Part shown: positions 44,603 to 52,448 of the stretch, piece after piece
How the letters are laid out: each line of letters opens with the position of its first letter
Position numbering within the stretch: position 1 is the stretch's first letter
Source: Chloroflexota bacterium
GTDB taxonomy: Bacteria > Chloroflexota > UBA6077 > FW602-bin22 > JACPRP01
Direction of reading: 5' to 3'
Assembly: GCA_023480885.1 (NCBI GenBank)
Contig: JAMCWX010000029.1
Location: 1 to 61,621, forward strand
Length of the DNA: 61,621 nt
Translations under genes and position numbers: made by a program
Notes under the pieces: generated by a model
Seen by the model: only the letters and a program-made list of their open reading frames with translations
What the model was told of the DNA's origin: nothing
Database searches by the model: none

Positions 44603-45334
44603 CTACTTCCTCACGATCAGGAGCGAAAGGTAATCCAACTTCTTGCCCCTGAGCGATCTCACATCGCGCACGATCTCTTCGTCGTGCGCGGTGCACTTCT
44701 TCACAAAAACGGCTTTCTCAGCCAGACCAAGCTCTTCCAGCAGATCGAGCACCTTATCGAAAACGCTATTGACCTTCAGCAAGACCACCGCGTCGAATTC
44801 CTGTAGCGCCTTCCTGAGGCTTTCGCCCTCGTACGTCGCTGGAAGCACCGCCAGTCGATCGTCGCCGTTTACAAGGGGCAGACAACTTCGCGCCGCCGAG
44901 GCGTTGAGCGACGTTACGCCTGGCACGACCTCCATCTCGACCTCAGGATGCCTCTCCCGCAGAATCCGATAGATGTAAATAAACGTGCCGTAGAAAAACG
45001 GGTCTCCCTCGGTAAGGAAGACGCAGTCCTTGCCATCTATCAGTCGCCGGTGAATCTCGTCGACCGCCTCCTCCCAGTACGATACAAGTTGGTCGAGGTC
45101 TTTCTTCATCGGAAACACGAGGTCGAGCAACTCCTGTCGGCCAGTATCTATCAGGTCTCGCACGATGGAGTAAGCGTAGCTGGCATCGTGACTGCCCTTC
45201 TTCGGCACCACCACGACAGAGCACTCCCGCAGCACCCGGGCACCTTTGAGCGTCAACAACTCTGGATCCCCCGGTCCCACGCCCACCCCATAAAAACGTC
45301 CCACGCGTGATTCAGATCTCAAATCGTTCTCCAT
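44603..45334 (-). CDS. cbiL: precorrin-2/cobalt-factor II C20-methyltransferase
   Basis: 243 residues from ATG 45334, inside the end of cbiET. Motifs GVGVGPGDPELLTLKGA, FLTEGDPFFYGTFIYIY and VPGVTSLNASAARSCLPL are those of CbiL/CobI. It acts right after cobalt insertion in the anaerobic route. Confidence 0.94.
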   Translation of the reverse strand: MENDLRSESRVGRFYGVGVGPGDPELLTLKGARVLRECSVVVVPKKGSHDASYAYSIVRDLIDTGRQELLDLVFPMKKDLDQLVSYWEEAVDEIHRRLIDGKDCVFLTEGDPFFYGTFIYIYRILRERHPEVEMEVVPGVTSLNASAARSCLPLVNGDDRLAVLPATYEGESLRKALQEFDAVVLLKVNSVFDKVLDLLEELGLAEKAVFVKKCTAHDEEIVRDVRSLRGKKLDYLSLLIVRK

Positions 45335-46575
45335 TCGTTTCCGCCACCCAAGGATTTCGTGCCGGTGATCACGAACACAGGATCCAGCGCTTGCAGCCGG
45401 GTAAGGTGGCCAACCATTCTGCCCCGCGCCACTCCTAGTTGTATCACGTCCAGCTTCAGACCCTGCTCTCTCAAAGCATCCACTGCGCTATCCAGGTTCT
45501 CCAGGGTCGCTATGTTGATCGCCACGTGCCCACCATGCCTGAGTCTGCGAGCCACAACGGCGACTATATCTCTCATCTTGCCACCGCTTCCACCAATGAA
45601 AACCGAGTCAGGATCCGCCAGCCCGTCCAGCGCCTCGGGCGCCTCACCCTTTACGACCTCTACGTTGTCGCTCACCCCAAACTTGCTAATGTTCCGCAGG
45701 ATGATTGAGACGTCCCCATCGTCCTTCTCGACGGCATAGACGCGACCGCGCTTCGCCAGAAAGGCCGCCTCGACGGATACCGCGCCCGAGCCCGCGCCGA
45801 CATCCCACACGACGCTGTTTTCGCCGATAGCCAGCTTCGACAGGCTGACCACACGCACCTCGGCCTTCGTGATGAGCCCCCTGAGCGGCTTCCGCTGGAT
45901 GAACTCGTCGTCTGGAATTCCTATCGTCCACTTGGAACAAATGGCGCTGCCGCTCGACTCCTTGACAAGAACCACGACATTGAGCGGGGCAAACTCTTTA
46001 CCGACAAGGTCCTTGACGGATGCCCTCGTTACGCGCTCGTTCTCCGCCCCCAGATTCTCGCAAACGTAAGCCCTGAAGCCGTCGATCCCTTCCGCCAGCA
46101 GCACCTCAGCCACGGCAGAGGGCGTGTTAACGTGATCGGTGAAGATGCCGACTTTGCTGCTCGATCGCACAGCCTCCACTAACCCCTCCATTCCTCGGCC
46201 GTGAGCGCTCAGGAAAGTCGCGTCATCCCAGCTCTCCTTGATGCGCGCGAAAGCAAGCTGCATGGCGCTCACGTTCGGAACGATTTCGACCCGCGCCTTC
46301 CCCAACTTGCCGACCATATACCTGGCTATACCGTAAAAGTTTGGGTCGCCCGAGGCGAGAACGATAGCTTTTCCCGACGGTGAGGCTTCGATCTCGGCGG
46401 CGATGTCGGCTAGATTGGATTTCAGTGGAACGAGCCGCCCTATGGCTGCAGGGAAAAGCGCCAGCAAGCGCTCTGTGCCAATCAGCAAGTCCGCTTCGTT
46501 TATCAACTTCTGCGTCTTGGAGCTCAGGCTCTCCAGGCCGTCACAGCCGATCCCCACGATGTGAACCTTATCCAA
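45319..46575 (-). CDS. cbiET: cobalt-precorrin-6B/7 methyltransferase-decarboxylase, CbiE-CbiT fusion
   Basis: 418 residues. The N-terminal CbiE methyltransferase (residues 1-200: HIVGIGCDGLESLS, LASGDPNFYGIARYM, VPNVSAMQLAFARI) is fused to CbiT (about 215-418: WDVGAGSGAVSVEAA, FIGGSGGKMRDIV), equal to CobL of the aerobic pathway. It methylates C5 and C15 and decarboxylates the C12 acetate. Overlaps cbiD by 8 bases and cbiL by 16, so translation is coupled. Confidence 0.94.
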   Translation of the reverse strand: MDKVHIVGIGCDGLESLSSKTQKLINEADLLIGTERLLALFPAAIGRLVPLKSNLADIAAEIEASPSGKAIVLASGDPNFYGIARYMVGKLGKARVEIVPNVSAMQLAFARIKESWDDATFLSAHGRGMEGLVEAVRSSSKVGIFTDHVNTPSAVAEVLLAEGIDGFRAYVCENLGAENERVTRASVKDLVGKEFAPLNVVVLVKESSGSAICSKWTIGIPDDEFIQRKPLRGLITKAEVRVVSLSKLAIGENSVVWDVGAGSGAVSVEAAFLAKRGRVYAVEKDDGDVSIILRNISKFGVSDNVEVVKGEAPEALDGLADPDSVFIGGSGGKMRDIVAVVARRLRHGGHVAINIATLENLDSAVDALREQGLKLDVIQLGVARGRMVGHLTRLQALDPVFVITGTKSLGGGNEWRTI

Positions 46576-47689
46576 TTGCCGCCGCCCTCCCTATCACCAC
46601 GCCACTGAAATCCGTCATGATGCATTCCACATCCAGGTTGCCGTCCGCTTGCTCGCGGCATTTCGCGGCTGCCAGCGCACAGATTCTCCCAAAAATGGCC
46701 TCGCCCCCCCTGTCGCAAACTATGTCCAAGAAATGGCGCGCTGTATTGCCGTCGCGGATCGCGGCGACGACCTCGTCGGGCAGGCCATCATCCGCGGCCA
46801 GTTGCGCCAGAAAACTCATATCGATGCGCGAATGGTCGACGTGGGTCTGAGCGTGGCCAGCCGCCATTTTCGACAGCTTTCCGACCATCCCCGCTACGGT
46901 CACCTTTCTGACGCCCTTTCGCGCACATTGCTTGAGAGCAAAGCCCACGAAATCGCCCATCTGGATGTAGGCTTCCTCCGCGAGGCTCAACAGTTCTTGC
47001 GCGAACTTCTCACTTCGTCCTCCTGTCGTCAAAACGACGTGATCGCAACCGTTCGCTAGCGCCACGTCTATAGCCTGGACGATGCACGCCTTGTACGCCC
47101 CCGTCGAGAACGGTGTTACGATGCCCGTCGTTCCCAAAATGGAGATTCCGCCGACGATTCCAAGACGCGCGTTCAGCGTCTTGCGAGCGATCTCGACTCC
47201 CCTTGGCACAGAGATCGTCACCTTGACCCCTTCGTTCCTTCCGCCTTTACACCGCGCTTCCTCCACAGAGGAAGTAATCATCTTCCTCGGCACGGGGTTG
47301 ATGGCGGGAGCGCCGACAGGCAATCCCAACCCTGGCTTGGTGACGACGCCAACGCCTTCGCCGCCTTCGATTGCAACGCCAGGCTCGTGATTCCATCGGA
47401 CCTCGGCACGGATCTCGGCGCCGTGCGTCGCGTCGGGGTCATCCCCGGCATCCTTTATCACCGAGCAGAGCGCCCGCGAGGAATCGAAACTACAGTGGAC
47501 TACATCGAAACGTGCTCTCTGGCCCGCTGGCAGGACGATCTCCACCGAGCCAACAGATTCCTGCGTGCATAGCGCGATCGTGGCGGCCTTCGCGGAAGCT
47601 GCGGCGCAAGAGCCAGTCGTGTAGCCCTTTCGCAAACCATCGGCTCGCCTGCAGCCCGCTGCCTGCACGTTATCGACGTCAGCCATCAA
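46568..47689 (-). CDS. cbiD: cobalt-precorrin-5B C1-methyltransferase
   Basis: 373 residues, full length. N-terminal LRKGYTTGSCAAASAKA, EGGEGVGVVTKPGL, AINPVPRKMI, LGIVGGISILGTTGIVTPFS and the C-terminal half (HVVLTTGGRSEKFA, GDFVGFALKQC, AGHAQTHVDHSRID) are all present. It is the intact CbiD of the operon; a diverged truncated relative lies in the upstream frame. Start overlaps the cbiX end by 11 bases. Confidence 0.94.
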   Translation of the reverse strand: MMADVDNVQAAGCRRADGLRKGYTTGSCAAASAKAATIALCTQESVGSVEIVLPAGQRARFDVVHCSFDSSRALCSVIKDAGDDPDATHGAEIRAEVRWNHEPGVAIEGGEGVGVVTKPGLGLPVGAPAINPVPRKMITSSVEEARCKGGRNEGVKVTISVPRGVEIARKTLNARLGIVGGISILGTTGIVTPFSTGAYKACIVQAIDVALANGCDHVVLTTGGRSEKFAQELLSLAEEAYIQMGDFVGFALKQCARKGVRKVTVAGMVGKLSKMAAGHAQTHVDHSRIDMSFLAQLAADDGLPDEVVAAIRDGNTARHFLDIVCDRGGEAIFGRICALAAAKCREQADGNLDVECIMTDFSGVVIGRAAAIG

Positions 47690-50297
47690 TGCCTCCGTCG
47701 TTCTCCTCGATACGCTCGACTATGATCTCGGCCAACTTAGGATGAAATCCGATGTGATTCCCGAGAACGAGCTGGACGTTGGGATGCTTCGTCCTGATTC
47801 TTCCGAGCATTTCAGGCAGGTCCTTTTGAACGTGGTTGCCCCAATGAAGGAAGTAGGGCACCACAATTATCTTAGATGCTCCTCGCGCGACGCAAGTATC
47901 CACGCCCTGGTCGATTGATGGAGGGTTGAGGCCCATGAACGCCAGTTCGACGATTTCGTAATCGGTCTCCTGCCGAATCAAATCGGCAACCTGGTACATC
48001 GCTTCGTTCGCGTCTTGCGCTCTGCTGCCGTGTCCTAGGAGCAGCACCGCTTTCTTCATTCCGTCCATCGATACCCACCTCCGCTGGCCTACAATCACTG
48101 CTGGTTCCACTGCTTCAATAGTGCCCAGTATCGCGATGCCTCCGACGATGCCCAGTTGAGGGTTCACCGTCTCCCGCGCAAGCTCTTCTCCTCCAGGCAC
48201 GTTGATCACGACGTTGACACCCATCCCTGCCGGCAAAACGCTGCTCACCGCATCGGCAATCATCTGGCGCGGCACTGGGTTTATCGCCGCGCTCCCCACC
48301 CCCATAGGAAGCCCTGGCCTCGTTACCCGACCCACACCATCACCTCCGTCGATGCTTATCCCTGGAATGTTGCTCATCGTCACAAAGGCGCAAATCCTGG
48401 CGCCATTCGTAACGTCATTCTCGCCAAAACCAGCCTTCACAACCATCGCGACGGCGCCAACCCCATCATCGCCGCGAGCGACGTTATGGACTGGAATCAT
48501 AGAGGTGGCACCTAGCGGCGAGCGCAGTTCCACCGCGCTAACTGTTCGATTGTTGACTACCAGTTCCGCGGCTGCCTTTGCTGCCGCCGCTGCGGCAGCG
48601 CCCGTGGTGAACCCCTGACGGCAGTCATTGCCCGCATTCGTGCCACTCATGCCCTCTAGGTATCCATTGCCCCCTCGCGTCTGGCTGGGAACGATCTCCT
48701 CCATTGTCAAAGGCAGGTCAATCAGCGGATGCCCCAGCTCGTCGCCCACCAACTTGAGCGCTTGAGCCGCCCGCGGCACGCGTAGATCACACTTCCGGAG
48801 GACGCTTGTCTGGGTGAAGACGGATGGCGGGGGACCGCAGGTCAGAACCCGACCAGAGGCCATCAAGTACACTTTCGTAGCGTGGGCAGGGACCAGATCG
48901 ACGTCGTGCGTCGCCACGATCACTGTAGTTCCGTGTTGCTGATTGAACCTGTAAAGCAAGGCCATCATTCGGGTTGCGGTCATCGGGTCCAGGCCTGAAC
49001 TCGGCTCGTCCAGCACCAGCACCTTCGGCGACATTGCCAGCACTCCCGCCAGCGCTGCCCGCCGTTTCTGGCCATAGCTGAGACTGTGAACCGGCCGAGC
49101 CTCGAACCCGCTCAAGCCCACCCATTCGAGAGCCTGCGCCACTCTTTCCCGAACCTCCTCAGGCGCCAGGCCCAGGTTTCGCGGCCCGAAAGCCACATCC
49201 TCCTCTACGGTCGCGGCAAACAGCTGATCGTTGGGATCCTGAAAGACGTAACCGACGGTGCCACGTACCCAGCTCACAGCCGCCGATGAGATATCCCGTC
49301 CGTCGAGGATAACCTTACCCGCCGTCGGGCGCAGAAGGCCAATGAGATGCTTCAGTAACGTCGTTTTCCCGGAGCCATTAGGGCCCATCAGCGCAACGAA
49401 CTCGCCCGCCTCGGCGTCGAAGCTTATACCATCGATGGCCTTCGATCCGGACGGATACGTGTATGCCAGGTCAACCGTTTGCACTCGTATCATACTTTCC
49501 CGCCAACCAACAGCAACAAGATGACAATCGGAATTGTAGGAAGCGCGGTGTAAAGGCGGAATTGTAGCCAGGACGCCGGTCAAGATACTGCCACCAGACT
49601 CCCTGGTAATTGGCACGCTCCCATCGAAGCCTCGCAGAAGCATCGCCTCGTGAACTCTCTCCGCGCGATCGAAGGAGCGAACCATGACCATACCGATGAG
49701 CACGCTATAAGACTGCAGGCTGTTGCGCCAGTTGTTGTGGCCTAGGCGCGCTGATTGTGCGTCCCGAATCTGCTCCGCCTCCTCGGCGATCAAGAAAAGA
49801 TAGCGGTAGGTGAGGCCAGCAATTTCGATCAGCGTTAGCGGCACGCGTAGCCTGGCGGCAAGTGCGAGGATCTCGGTAACTTCGACGCTCAAGCTAAGAG
49901 CAAGCACTATAGATGTGCCGGCAATTATCTTGCTGCCAAGCGCGACGCCCTGTATCAGGCCCTCAGAGTACGCTACGAGCGGGCCTAGTTGAAACAAAGG
50001 CGTCTGGCCAACCAGCAGAACCTGGGTGGCTATGGCGACGAGCGCGAGATAAGATGGCACGACAAGACGTTTCGCCATCGCCAGAGGCTTGTTCCCTGTC
50101 GCGCAAACTAGCGCCATCGACGCGGCGGCCAGGAATAACGAGAACAATGGCGAAGCCGCCACAAGGTTGGCGACGACCGCGACTGCTGCCACAAGGACTT
50201 TCCCCTCGGCATTCGCGCAAATGAGCCAGCCACGACTTGAGAGCGGCCGGCTTTCGCGATGAACAACTTCAGCCAGAGCGTCGTGTCCGTCACACAT
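47679..50297 (-). CDS. continuous frame encoding CbiQ, CbiO, a truncated CbiD-like domain and CbiX
   Basis: 872 codons without a stop, from ATG 50297. Residues 1-268 are CbiQ, the membrane (T) subunit of the ECF cobalt transporter (about five helices; EIAGLTYRYLFLIAEEAEQI and AMLLRGFDG). Residues 269-549 are CbiO, the ATPase (GPNGSGKTTLLKHL, LSYGQKRRAALAG, VLVLDEPSSGLDP). Residues 550-743 resemble only the first half of CbiD (QGFTTGAAAAAAAKA, GDGVGRVTRPGL, AINPVPRQMI, LGIVGGIAILGT). Residues 744-872 are a short CbiX cobaltochelatase (LLLGHGSRAQDANEAM, VPYFLHWGNHVQKDLP). Internal ATGs at 49493, 48650 and 48068 could start separate proteins; the last has GGAGGTGGG at good distance. Whether one polyprotein or frame-shifted separate genes is the main question (see findings). 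Confidence 0.8.
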   Translation of the reverse strand: MCDGHDALAEVVHRESRPLSSRGWLICANAEGKVLVAAVAVVANLVAASPLFSLFLAAASMALVCATGNKPLAMAKRLVVPSYLALVAIATQVLLVGQTPLFQLGPLVAYSEGLIQGVALGSKIIAGTSIVLALSLSVEVTEILALAARLRVPLTLIEIAGLTYRYLFLIAEEAEQIRDAQSARLGHNNWRNSLQSYSVLIGMVMVRSFDRAERVHEAMLLRGFDGSVPITRESGGSILTGVLATIPPLHRASYNSDCHLVAVGWRESMIRVQTVDLAYTYPSGSKAIDGISFDAEAGEFVALMGPNGSGKTTLLKHLIGLLRPTAGKVILDGRDISSAAVSWVRGTVGYVFQDPNDQLFAATVEEDVAFGPRNLGLAPEEVRERVAQALEWVGLSGFEARPVHSLSYGQKRRAALAGVLAMSPKVLVLDEPSSGLDPMTATRMMALLYRFNQQHGTTVIVATHDVDLVPAHATKVYLMASGRVLTCGPPPSVFTQTSVLRKCDLRVPRAAQALKLVGDELGHPLIDLPLTMEEIVPSQTRGGNGYLEGMSGTNAGNDCRQGFTTGAAAAAAAKAAAELVVNNRTVSAVELRSPLGATSMIPVHNVARGDDGVGAVAMVVKAGFGENDVTNGARICAFVTMSNIPGISIDGGDGVGRVTRPGLPMGVGSAAINPVPRQMIADAVSSVLPAGMGVNVVINVPGGEELARETVNPQLGIVGGIAILGTIEAVEPAVIVGQRRWVSMDGMKKAVLLLGHGSRAQDANEAMYQVADLIRQETDYEIVELAFMGLNPPSIDQGVDTCVARGASKIIVVPYFLHWGNHVQKDLPEMLGRIRTKHPNVQLVLGNHIGFHPKLAEIIVERIEENDGGIDG
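48068..48090 (-). promoter_or_regulatory. cbiX: internal ribosome site and start for cbiX
   Basis: CGGAGGTGGG lies six to seven bases before ATG 48068 within the long frame, so CbiX (129 residues, ending at 47679) can be made as an independent protein whatever happens upstream. Confidence 0.65.
49490..49600 (-). other. frame-change zone between cbiQ and cbiO
   Basis: In the frame used by CbiQ upstream this stretch encodes a polar tail. In the neighbouring frame it encodes FRLYTALPTIPIVILLLLV then GGKV and a TGA overlapping the CbiO ATG as ATGA, exactly the hydrophobic CbiQ ending and coupling one expects. A one-base change between about 49560 and 49600 would restore it. Confidence 0.6.
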
Positions 50298-50316
50298 CCT
50301 CTTCAGACTCCAAAGG

Positions 50317-50664
50317 CTACTCCCTTCCTCGTCTGCCCACCAGATAAGTTGCGCCCTGAATCGACCGGTCCCGCGGCCCCTCCGGGGCCGCCACCGCCCC
50401 TGAACCATTATTCCCGAACAGCTCCCGCCAATAGTACCCCGCGACGAACCCGCCGATCACTCCCGCTATCGTGAAGGCGAAAAGCAGGGAATCCCCCTGA
50501 AGATTGATCAAGGGCGTCCAGGGGGCCCGCCCGAGCTCGCTCCCATACTTTCCGACAACTGCTGTGTCTACACCCTCCCACGAGACGCTCTCATTTAACG
50601 ACGCGGCGATAAGCAGCACAAAAACCACGATTATTCCCAGGACGATCCATTTCTTAGCTGGCAT
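50317..50664 (-). CDS. cbiN: CbiN/PDGLE-like small membrane component of the cobalt transporter
   Basis: 115 residues, two membrane helices (residues 6-22 and 60-78) separated by a soluble loop with SLNESVSWEGVDTAV, similar to CbiN/PDGLE proteins that assist CbiM. The position between cbiM and cbiQ fits. It overlaps cbiM by 11 bases. Sequence identity to classic CbiN is weak, so the name rests partly on context. Confidence 0.72.
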   Translation of the reverse strand: MPAKKWIVLGIIVVFVLLIAASLNESVSWEGVDTAVVGKYGSELGRAPWTPLINLQGDSLLFAFTIAGVIGGFVAGYYWRELFGNNGSGAVAAPEGPRDRSIQGATYLVGRRGRE

Positions 50665-51343
50665 CGCCCACCTCCATTATCGCTGGCACTGGAAGGCCCA
50701 ATCTTCCAGCGATGTCGGGACGTCTGCCCACGAGGAAGTTGACCATTCCGACGGTGAGAACGCTTTCCAGAGCGGCCAACGGAATCTGCGTGGGCATGAA
50801 GGCGACAAAGATAGTCGCCCAGACGTCCCAAATGCTTCTGTCGCCGTGCAGAGCCAGCGACATCGTCAGAGCAGTGCCGCCGTAGGTGGCGAGATCACCC
50901 ACAGCTCCCGCCAAGGCGGCCCCGATCCAGAGAGGAGTTCCGAGCTTTCTGCAGGCGATGAATGCGCCGTATCCGGCAAATGTTCCGATAATGCCCATGT
51001 TCAGCGTGTTCGCGCCCCACGTCGTCAGTCCCCCATGGGCCAGGAATAGCGCCTGGAAAAGCAACACGATGCCTGTGATCACAGCCGTTGGGAACGGCTT
51101 GATCAAGATCGCGGCCATGCCCACCCCCGTGGGATGTGCGGACGTACCGGCAATTGGAACGGGGATGGCAAGGGCGCTGATGACGAATACTGCGGCCCCC
51201 ATCAAACCCATCATCGGTTTAATCGCTGGCTCCGTTTCAGCCCTGCGCTTGATGTCCCGCGTGCCTTTGACAAGGAACGGAACCGCCGCAGCGGTGTTTG
51301 CGGCGGCCCACGAAAGCGGCAGTATTCCTTCAGACAAGTGCAT
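50654..51343 (-). CDS. cbiM: cobalt transport substrate-capture protein CbiM
   Basis: 229 residues with about seven helices. The N-terminus MHLSEGILPLSW supplies the metal-binding Met1/His2 (MHIxEG in the family) and the second His lies in GTSAHPTGVGM. It captures Co(II) for the ECF transporter made with CbiQ and CbiO. Overlaps cbiC by 14 bases. Confidence 0.93.
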   Translation of the reverse strand: MHLSEGILPLSWAAANTAAAVPFLVKGTRDIKRRAETEPAIKPMMGLMGAAVFVISALAIPVPIAGTSAHPTGVGMAAILIKPFPTAVITGIVLLFQALFLAHGGLTTWGANTLNMGIIGTFAGYGAFIACRKLGTPLWIGAALAGAVGDLATYGGTALTMSLALHGDRSIWDVWATIFVAFMPTQIPLAALESVLTVGMVNFLVGRRPDIAGRLGLPVPAIMEVGDAS

Positions 51344-51998
51344 CTTTCACCTCTCCGAGCTTCAGCAACGCGTTGATCGACGCGACCGCGATCGTGCTGC
51401 CACCGCGCGTTCCCTCGATCGTTATGTAAGGGGTATGCCGCTTCATAAGCTCAGCTTTGGCCTCGACAGCGCCGACGAAGCCTACTGGCGTGCCGACGAC
51501 GAGCGCCGGAGGTCTGCAACCGCTGTCGATCAAATCGAGAAGAGCGAAGAGAGCGGTAGGAGCGTTGCCAATGGCGACGATGTTGCCATCCAGATCGTCG
51601 GCAAGCATCCGCATCGCCACCACTGCTCGGGTTTGGCCGTCTCTTTCTGCCATCACCGCTACGTCTGGCGAATCCATAGCACAACGAATAACGCAGCCAA
51701 ATCTGCCGGCAATAGCCTTGTTGATGCCCGCGGCAACCATCTTGACGTCAGTGGCAATGGTCGCCCCACGGTGGATTGCATCCAGGCCTGATCTGATGGC
51801 TTCCGAATGTATGCGGATGTGCTCGACGATTCCAGGGTCCCCCGTGGTATGCACGATTCTCTTGACAACCTGCATTTCAGCTTCAGAAAAGGCAAGAGGC
51901 GGCAACAGGCCGCCGATGATGTCGAAGCTTCGCGCCTCGATGCTATTAGGGGGCAACGCGAAACGATCGACCAGCGAGCAAGCGTCTTTCTGAACCAA
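51330..51998 (-). CDS. cbiC: cobalt-precorrin-8 methylmutase
   Basis: 222 residues from TTG 51998 (AAAGGAG nine bases upstream). A second in-frame TTG near 52032 follows AAGGAGG and would add about 11 residues. It moves the C11 methyl to C12. Signatures: IEARSFDII, VHTTGDPGI, IATDVKMVAAGI, IGNAPTALFALLDL and TPVGFVGAVEAKAEL; catalytic His in VHTTGD. First gene of the operon, directly after the cobalamin riboswitch. Confidence 0.92.
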   Translation of the reverse strand: MVQKDACSLVDRFALPPNSIEARSFDIIGGLLPPLAFSEAEMQVVKRIVHTTGDPGIVEHIRIHSEAIRSGLDAIHRGATIATDVKMVAAGINKAIAGRFGCVIRCAMDSPDVAVMAERDGQTRAVVAMRMLADDLDGNIVAIGNAPTALFALLDLIDSGCRPPALVVGTPVGFVGAVEAKAELMKRHTPYITIEGTRGGSTIAVASINALLKLGEVKDALV

Positions 51999-52033
51999 GC
52001 TAGCTACTCCTTTCCGCAAGCCCACGACACACA

Positions 52034-52063
52034 AGTCCCCTACCTCCTTCCAGGCAGGGGACT
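52034..52063 (-). promoter_or_regulatory. hairpin that buries a cbiC ribosome site
   Basis: On the minus strand AGTCCCCT pairs with AGGGGACT and the loop side holds AAGGAGG. A second hairpin (TCCCCTTGCC/GGCAAGGGGA, 52082-52111) lies between it and the riboswitch. With no T-run after either, translational rather than transcriptional control is likely. Confidence 0.55.
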
Positions 52064-52129
52064 GTCTCACGATAAACAGCATCCCCTTGCCCTGAGAAAC
52101 TGGCAAGGGGACGATAGTGATATGCAATC

Positions 52130-52306
52130 ACGTCGGCCCGAACCTTTCCTCGAAGGCTGGCTGCGCGCGACAGGGGCAGGCGACCTGACTTATCGGTGGA
52201 ACAAACGCCACCAAATCACAGTTGCGGGACAGTGTCGGTCTTGCACCGAGCTTCCCCTTTAAGCCCCAAAGATGACGGGGCACCCCTGTAACCTATTAAG
52301 CTTTCG
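52130..52306 (-). promoter_or_regulatory. cobalamin riboswitch
   Basis: Read on the minus strand: AGGGGAAGCTCGGTGCAAG, then CCGACACTGTCCCGCAACTG and TGAT, followed by the B12 box AAGTCAGGTCGCCTGCC at 52191-52175. These are the conserved core strings of cobalamin riboswitches. It precedes the cbi operon, so B12 should repress its own synthesis and cobalt uptake. Confidence 0.94.
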
Positions 52307-52313
52307 TGAAAGC

Positions 52314-52342
52314 ATCATATCAAAAAGGCTACTCAGAGTCAA
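52314..52342 (-). promoter_or_regulatory. promoter of the cobalamin operon
   Basis: Minus strand TTGACT (52342-52337), 17-base spacer, TATGAT (52319-52314). The start near 52307 coincides with the 5' edge of the riboswitch. Confidence 0.65.
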
Positions 52343-52368
52343 CAAATCTGGCCGCTTGTTTCTCGGAA

Positions 52369-52398
52369 TTGACAGGCGTGCACTCTATGCGCTATAGT
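52369..52398 (+). promoter_or_regulatory. promoter of the ubiA-like gene and pyk
   Basis: TTGACA (52369-52374), 18-base spacer, TATAGT (52393-52398). Confidence 0.6.
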
Positions 52399-52448
52399 CG
52401 AATCAAGTAACACTAACCTTCCTGACCTCAAGTAGGAGATGCTCGAAG

